From: an uncultured Clostridiaceae bacterium
Lineage (GTDB): Bacteria > Bacillota > Clostridia > Clostridiales > Oxobacteraceae
NCBI GenBank assembly: GCA_937900065.1
Contig: CALCDS010000124.1
Coordinates: 1 to 10,747 of the forward strand
Direction: 5' to 3'
Length of the DNA: 10,747 bases
The translations under genes and the position numbers were made by a program. This document shows positions 7,996-10,747 of this stretch, piece after piece; the first letter of the stretch is position 1, and the number at the start of each line of letters is the position of its first letter. The notes beneath the pieces were generated by a model, which saw only the letters and a list, made by a program, of their open reading frames with translations, was not told where the DNA came from and ran no database searches.

Positions 7996-8004
7996 CCCTC
8001 CTCC
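7996..8004 (-). promoter_or_regulatory. Ribosome binding site that fixes the kinase start
   Basis: GGAGGAGGG on the minus strand ends three bases before ATG 7992-7990, with the GGAGG core 7 bases from it. It decides the start in favour of this ATG over the upstream TTG at 8010, whose own upstream sequence shows no comparable site. Confidence 0.8.
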
Positions 8005-8021
8005 ATTCAATAGATTACGGC

Positions 8022-9008
8022 TTAATATCCCCTGGGAGGTAAATCAGTCAAATCATCCCACTCCGTAAAAACTTTCTCTTCGCTGTAAATATTTTTGGGC
8101 ACACTTTCACCCCGTACAAGCTTTTTAGCAGTATCAACTATAGTTGGGCCAAGCATCGGATTGCATTCTATCACGCAATTTATCTTTCCGATCTTCAGCA
8201 AATCGATCGCGGCCTGTTCGCCGTCAATGCTTATTATAACAATGTCTTTCCCGGGCCTTATTCCTGCGTTTTCGATCGCATCAATGGCTCCAAGCGTCAT
8301 GGCATCATTATGCGAATAAAGCACATCGATATTCCTATATTTCTTGAGCATATTGTTCATAACTTCCTTTCCCTTGGAGCGCATGAAATCTCCGCTTTGG
8401 GAGGTAATGATCTTAAACTTTGAATCATCCGACAGTTCCTTATAAAATCCTTCGCTTCTTCCCAGCGCGGGTGACGCTCCCACTGTGCCGGAAAGTTCAA
8501 CAATATTTATTGTTCTATCTTCATCGGCAAACTTCTTTTTTAAAAACCGGGCTGCCCTTTTTCCCTCCTCCTGAAAATTGGATCCAATATAGCATGCATA
8601 AAGTCCAGCATCGTCGGTCCTTATGTATCGGTCAGTCAAAAATACAGGAATACCCGCCTGCTTTGCTTCGGTTAAAACATTGTCCCAGCCATTTTCCACA
8701 ATAGGTGCAAAAGCTATGACATCCACACGATATGCGATCAATGACCGTATAGCTTTAATCTGATTTTCCTGCTTCTGTTCTGCATTGGAAAACATCAGTT
8801 GTATATTTCCATCAGAAGCAGCCTTTTGTATTGATATAGTGTTTCCGCTCCTCCATCCGCTTTCATCTCCAAGTTGAGCAAAACCAAGCACCAATGCTTT
8901 CTTCTTTAAAACCTGCGGCTGTGCAAATTCATCCTGACAGGCTGAAAACAATGATAAAAATATTGTCATCAGCACGATACTATGCACAATGCGCTTGAGT
9001 TTACACAT
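8022..9008 (-). CDS. Sugar-binding lipoprotein of the sensor operon, YtfQ paralogue
   Basis: This is a second type I sugar-binding lipoprotein, 328 residues from ATG 9008. Two GTG codons at 9020 and 9017 extend the frame, but AGGTGG (9022-9017) is correctly spaced for the ATG, which also gives a compact signal peptide with lipobox LFSAC (Cys24). It aligns along its whole length with the importer's binding protein: GFAQLGDESGWR (42-53), EQKQENQIKAIR (77-88), TDRY (125-128), LSGTVGAS (172-179), SQSGDFMRSKGKEV (203-216), SHNDAM (232-237) and SIDG (261-264). The predicted ligand residues Arg53, Asp126/Arg127, Arg184, Asn234 and Asp263 are all kept. By eye more than half of the N-terminal half is identical. 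It leads the operon with kinase and regulator and has no permease partner of its own, so a sensing role is the best reading. It could also donate sugar to the importer. Confidence 0.9.
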   Translation of the reverse strand: MCKLKRIVHSIVLMTIFLSLFSACQDEFAQPQVLKKKALVLGFAQLGDESGWRSGNTISIQKAASDGNIQLMFSNAEQKQENQIKAIRSLIAYRVDVIAFAPIVENGWDNVLTEAKQAGIPVFLTDRYIRTDDAGLYACYIGSNFQEEGKRAARFLKKKFADEDRTINIVELSGTVGASPALGRSEGFYKELSDDSKFKIITSQSGDFMRSKGKEVMNNMLKKYRNIDVLYSHNDAMTLGAIDAIENAGIRPGKDIVIISIDGEQAAIDLLKIGKINCVIECNPMLGPTIVDTAKKLVRGESVPKNIYSEEKVFTEWDDLTDLPPRGY

Positions 9009-9016
9009 TGGACTCA

Positions 9017-9022
9017 CCACCT
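9017..9022 (-). promoter_or_regulatory. Ribosome binding site that fixes the sensor lipoprotein start
   Basis: AGGTGG on the minus strand lies 8 bases before ATG 9008-9006. It overlaps the two in-frame GTG codons (9020, 9017), which have no good site of their own. The ATG is therefore the likelier start. Confidence 0.6.
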
Positions 9023-9047
9023 ATCAATTACCAATACTTTCAATTTT

Positions 9048-9076
9048 ATTTAACCACATAAAGCAGATATAGTAAA
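9048..9076 (-). promoter_or_regulatory. Candidate promoter of the sensor operon
   Basis: On the minus strand, TTTACT (9076-9071) and TTAAAT (9053-9048) are separated by exactly 17 bases, each matching four of six consensus positions. The -10 is preceded by TGG, giving an extended -10 (TGnTTAAAT). Transcription would start near 9041, about 33 bases before the ATG at 9008. It lies just past the kamA terminator, in the only gap able to hold a promoter for the binding protein, kinase and regulator genes. Confidence 0.45.
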
Positions 9077-9091
9077 GTGATATTGCCGCAC

Positions 9092-9127
9092 AAATAAATT
9101 GCGGCTGTGCTTTTTAAGCACAGCCGC
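9092..9127 (-). terminator. Terminator after kamA
   Basis: A perfect 12-bp stem (GCGGCTGTGCTT at 9101-9112 with AAGCACAGCCGC at 9116-9127) and a 3-base loop are followed on the minus strand by AATTTATTT. It starts 34 bases past the kamA stop. The stem is strong but the U-tract is interrupted, so some read-through into the sensor operon is possible. Confidence 0.8.
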
Positions 9128-9161
9128 TTATATTGATGAGCAGTAAAAGTTTATTTATATA

Positions 9162-10454
9162 TCATGCATCAGCATCAGTCAAATTCCCATGCATCCGGTA
9201 CGTTTTTCTTCTGTTGACTCTCCCATTATCCTGCGGTATCAGGCAAACATCTTCATTATTGAATAGTTTTTCAAGTCCTTCATTTTCATTTTTACCGTAT
9301 TTGCTGCATATGCCGCAATGGGTGCATTCATGGCCTTTATCCTTTGGTTCAGTATATGAGCAGATGACGCCTTCAAAGTTTCTAAGTATTACCTTATCAG
9401 GCGACTGCGATATAAGGTACTGCGGACTGACAGGTATCTTTCCGCCGCCTCCAGGAGCGTCTATCACATATGTTGGAACTGCAAAACCTGAAGTATGTCC
9501 CCTTAACATTTCGATCATCTCGATTCCAGCAGAAACCGAGGTCCTGAAATGTTCGATTCCCTGCACGAGGTCACATTGGTACAGATAATACGGCCTTACT
9601 CTGATCTTCACTAAATCCTGTACGAGCTTTTTCATTATATATGGACAATCATTTATATTTTTAAGCAATACAGACTGATTCCCAAGCGGAATGCCCGAGT
9701 CGACCAACATCTCACATGCTGCCTTAGATTCTTCAGTTATTTCTTTAGGATGGTTGAATTGTGTATTTATCCATATCGGATGATACTTTTTCAGCATATT
9801 GCATAATTCAGGTGTTATTCTCTGGGGCATAACAACCGGAGTCCTCGTGCCTATCCTTATCACTTCAACATGTTTGATAGCCCTTATTGCCTGGATTATG
9901 GATTCAAGATAAGAATCGGATATGCACAATGCATCTCCTCCTGAAAGCAGTACATCCCTTACTTCATCATGGCTGCTTATATAATCGATTGCCCGCTTTA
10001 TATTTTTGGGAGGCATGGACCTATCCTCCTGTCCTGCAAAACGCCTTCTGGTACAGTGTCTGCAATACATGGAACATTGATTGGTAACCAAAAGCAGCAC
10101 CCTGTCAGGATATCTGTGAGTCAGCCCGGGTACGGGAGAATCTACGGTTTCATACAATGGATCGCTGCTTTCCGACTTTGAAATCATCAATTCATTTATG
10201 GTAGGGACTGCCTGCCGCCTTATGGGGCAATTATAATCGTCCTTATCCATCAATGTTGCAAAATAAGGTGTTATTGCCATTCTCAATTTTTTTAAGCTCG
10301 TCATTACACCTTTCTTTTCGTCTTCCGTAAGGTTTATGACTTGCTCAAGCTCTTCAAGCGTGGTTATTCTGTTGGTTGCTTGCCAGTTCCAATCATTCCA
10401 CTGTTCTTTGGTTACATTTCTCCATAAAGGAATATCATGGTAATCTCTTCCCAT
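9162..10454 (-). CDS. kamA: Lysine 2,3-aminomutase
   Basis: This 430-residue radical-SAM, PLP-dependent enzyme converts L-lysine to L-beta-lysine, the first step of clostridial lysine fermentation or of N-acetyl-beta-lysine osmolyte synthesis. The family enzyme of Clostridium subterminale has 416 residues. The [4Fe-4S]/SAM motif is CSMYCRHC (Cys127, Cys131, Cys134). The PLP lysine is Lys339 in DAPGGGGK. Asp295 (YQCD) and Asp332 (VIDAP) match the two aspartates that hold the lysine side-chain amino group; in glutamate 2,3-aminomutase these are Lys and Asn, so lysine is the expected substrate. Cys377, Cys380 and Cys383 with Cys270 match the structural zinc site. ATG 10454 has a GGGAG site 8 bases upstream. 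The gene stands alone between its own promoter region and terminator, with no aminomutase partner or acetyltransferase gene visible beside it. Confidence 0.94.
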   Translation of the reverse strand: MGRDYHDIPLWRNVTKEQWNDWNWQATNRITTLEELEQVINLTEDEKKGVMTSLKKLRMAITPYFATLMDKDDYNCPIRRQAVPTINELMISKSESSDPLYETVDSPVPGLTHRYPDRVLLLVTNQCSMYCRHCTRRRFAGQEDRSMPPKNIKRAIDYISSHDEVRDVLLSGGDALCISDSYLESIIQAIRAIKHVEVIRIGTRTPVVMPQRITPELCNMLKKYHPIWINTQFNHPKEITEESKAACEMLVDSGIPLGNQSVLLKNINDCPYIMKKLVQDLVKIRVRPYYLYQCDLVQGIEHFRTSVSAGIEMIEMLRGHTSGFAVPTYVIDAPGGGGKIPVSPQYLISQSPDKVILRNFEGVICSYTEPKDKGHECTHCGICSKYGKNENEGLEKLFNNEDVCLIPQDNGRVNRRKTYRMHGNLTDADA

Positions 10455-10519
10455 TTAAATCACTCCCTATATTATCGTTCCGATTCAATGTGTTATGATA
10501 TCATCCATTTTATTCTAAA

Positions 10520-10548
10520 AATGTATGCGTTAATGATTTTGAAATCAA
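10520..10548 (-). promoter_or_regulatory. Candidate kamA promoter
   Basis: On the minus strand, TTGATT (10548-10543) and TACATT (10525-10520) are 17 bases apart, each matching four of six consensus positions, with transcription expected near 10513. The -35 overlaps a dyad TGATTT-TG-AAATCA (10534-10547) that could be an operator. The 244 bases between the kamA start and the right-edge terminator hold no gene that I can see. Confidence 0.35.
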
Positions 10549-10557
10549 ATTGTAACT

Positions 10558-10590
10558 TTTGGAAATATACAGCATTATCCTTTGGAAATA
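10558..10590. repeat. 10-bp direct repeat with 23-bp period upstream of kamA
   Basis: TTTGGAAATA occurs at 10558-10567 and again at 10581-10590, start-to-start distance 23 bp, just upstream of the candidate kamA -35. Two direct repeats about two helical turns apart in this position suit an activator dimer. The repeat is exact; a regulatory role is inferred, and AT-rich DNA produces such repeats by chance. Confidence 0.4.
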
Positions 10591-10698
10591 ATAAATTTTA
10601 TACGATTTGAATAGATTTTGTTTAAAAATATTGATTTGGAGCGTCCACGCCTATTTAAGCCGAACTGCTCAAAAAATCAAATACTATGCTCTATATAT

Positions 10699-10734
10699 AA
10701 AAAACGCTGCGGAGAATGGGAAGCAGCGTTTTTT
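10699..10734. terminator. Bidirectional intrinsic terminator near the right edge
   Basis: A perfect 12-bp stem (AAAAAACGCTGC at 10699-10710 with GCAGCGTTTTTT at 10723-10734) has a 12-base loop. Each strand ends its stem with six T residues, so it can terminate transcripts from either side. With kamA transcribed leftward from 10454, it most likely ends a leftward gene lying beyond the window. Confidence 0.8.
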
Positions 10735-10747
10735 CATATACCAAACT

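Noticed and set aside
9085..9105. GCCGCA/TGCGGC repeat that could compete with the kamA terminator as an antiterminator
   Set aside because: The stem is only 6 bp against a 12-bp perfect terminator stem and lies downstream of it, so it would not form in time to prevent termination. It is probably chance.
9162..10454. Glutamate 2,3-aminomutase instead of lysine 2,3-aminomutase
   Set aside because: Both substrate-binding aspartates of the lysine enzyme (Asp295, Asp332) are present, whereas the glutamate enzyme has Lys and Asn there.
10455..10698. Lysine riboswitch upstream of kamA
   Set aside because: The predicted leader is only about 58 bases and I see none of the multi-helix core of the L box in the region.
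1..10747. tRNA, rRNA, CRISPR array, insertion sequence or prophage gene
   Set aside because: I saw no tRNA-like cloverleaf, regularly spaced repeat array, transposase frame or terminal repeats. The gaps between genes are short apart from the control region at 4613-4940.

Overview
The window looks like chromosome of a low-GC Gram-positive, most likely an anaerobic member of the Clostridia. The evidence is strong purine-rich ribosome binding sites (AGGAGG type), AT-rich spacers, sugar-binding proteins made as lipoproteins with lipoboxes, a YesM/YesN-type two-component pair and an oxygen-sensitive radical-SAM lysine 2,3-aminomutase. The genus cannot be told from what is visible. Every gene found lies on the minus strand, so transcription runs from right to left.

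Right part (about 9100-10747): a bidirectional-looking terminator near the right edge closes off whatever lies beyond. Then comes a single-gene unit for lysine 2,3-aminomutase (kamA), with its own candidate promoter and a terminator.

Middle part (about 4870-9080): a three-gene operon encodes a sugar-binding lipoprotein, a membrane histidine kinase of the YesM/LytS type and a YesN-type response regulator with an AraC DNA-binding domain. It has a plausible promoter just after the kamA terminator and a textbook terminator after the regulator.

Left part (1-4870): after a non-coding control region of about 330 bases comes a complete sugar ABC importer of the YtfQRT-YjfF (galactofuranose) type. 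It consists of a binding lipoprotein, a double ATPase, permease 1 and permease 2, the last running off the left edge. A perfect 16-bp hairpin separates the binding-protein gene from the ATPase gene, and the last three genes are joined by 4-base ATGA overlaps.

How it fits together (inference): the two binding proteins are close paralogues that keep the same predicted sugar-contacting residues. One sits with the importer and the other with the kinase and regulator. The simplest reading is a sugar-sensing three-component system: the lipoprotein reports a furanose-type sugar to the kinase, and the regulator switches on the importer. Its architecture resembles the XylFII-LytS xylose-sensing complex of Clostridium, but it is built on a YtfQ-type binding protein. 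No sugar-catabolic enzyme is visible in the window.
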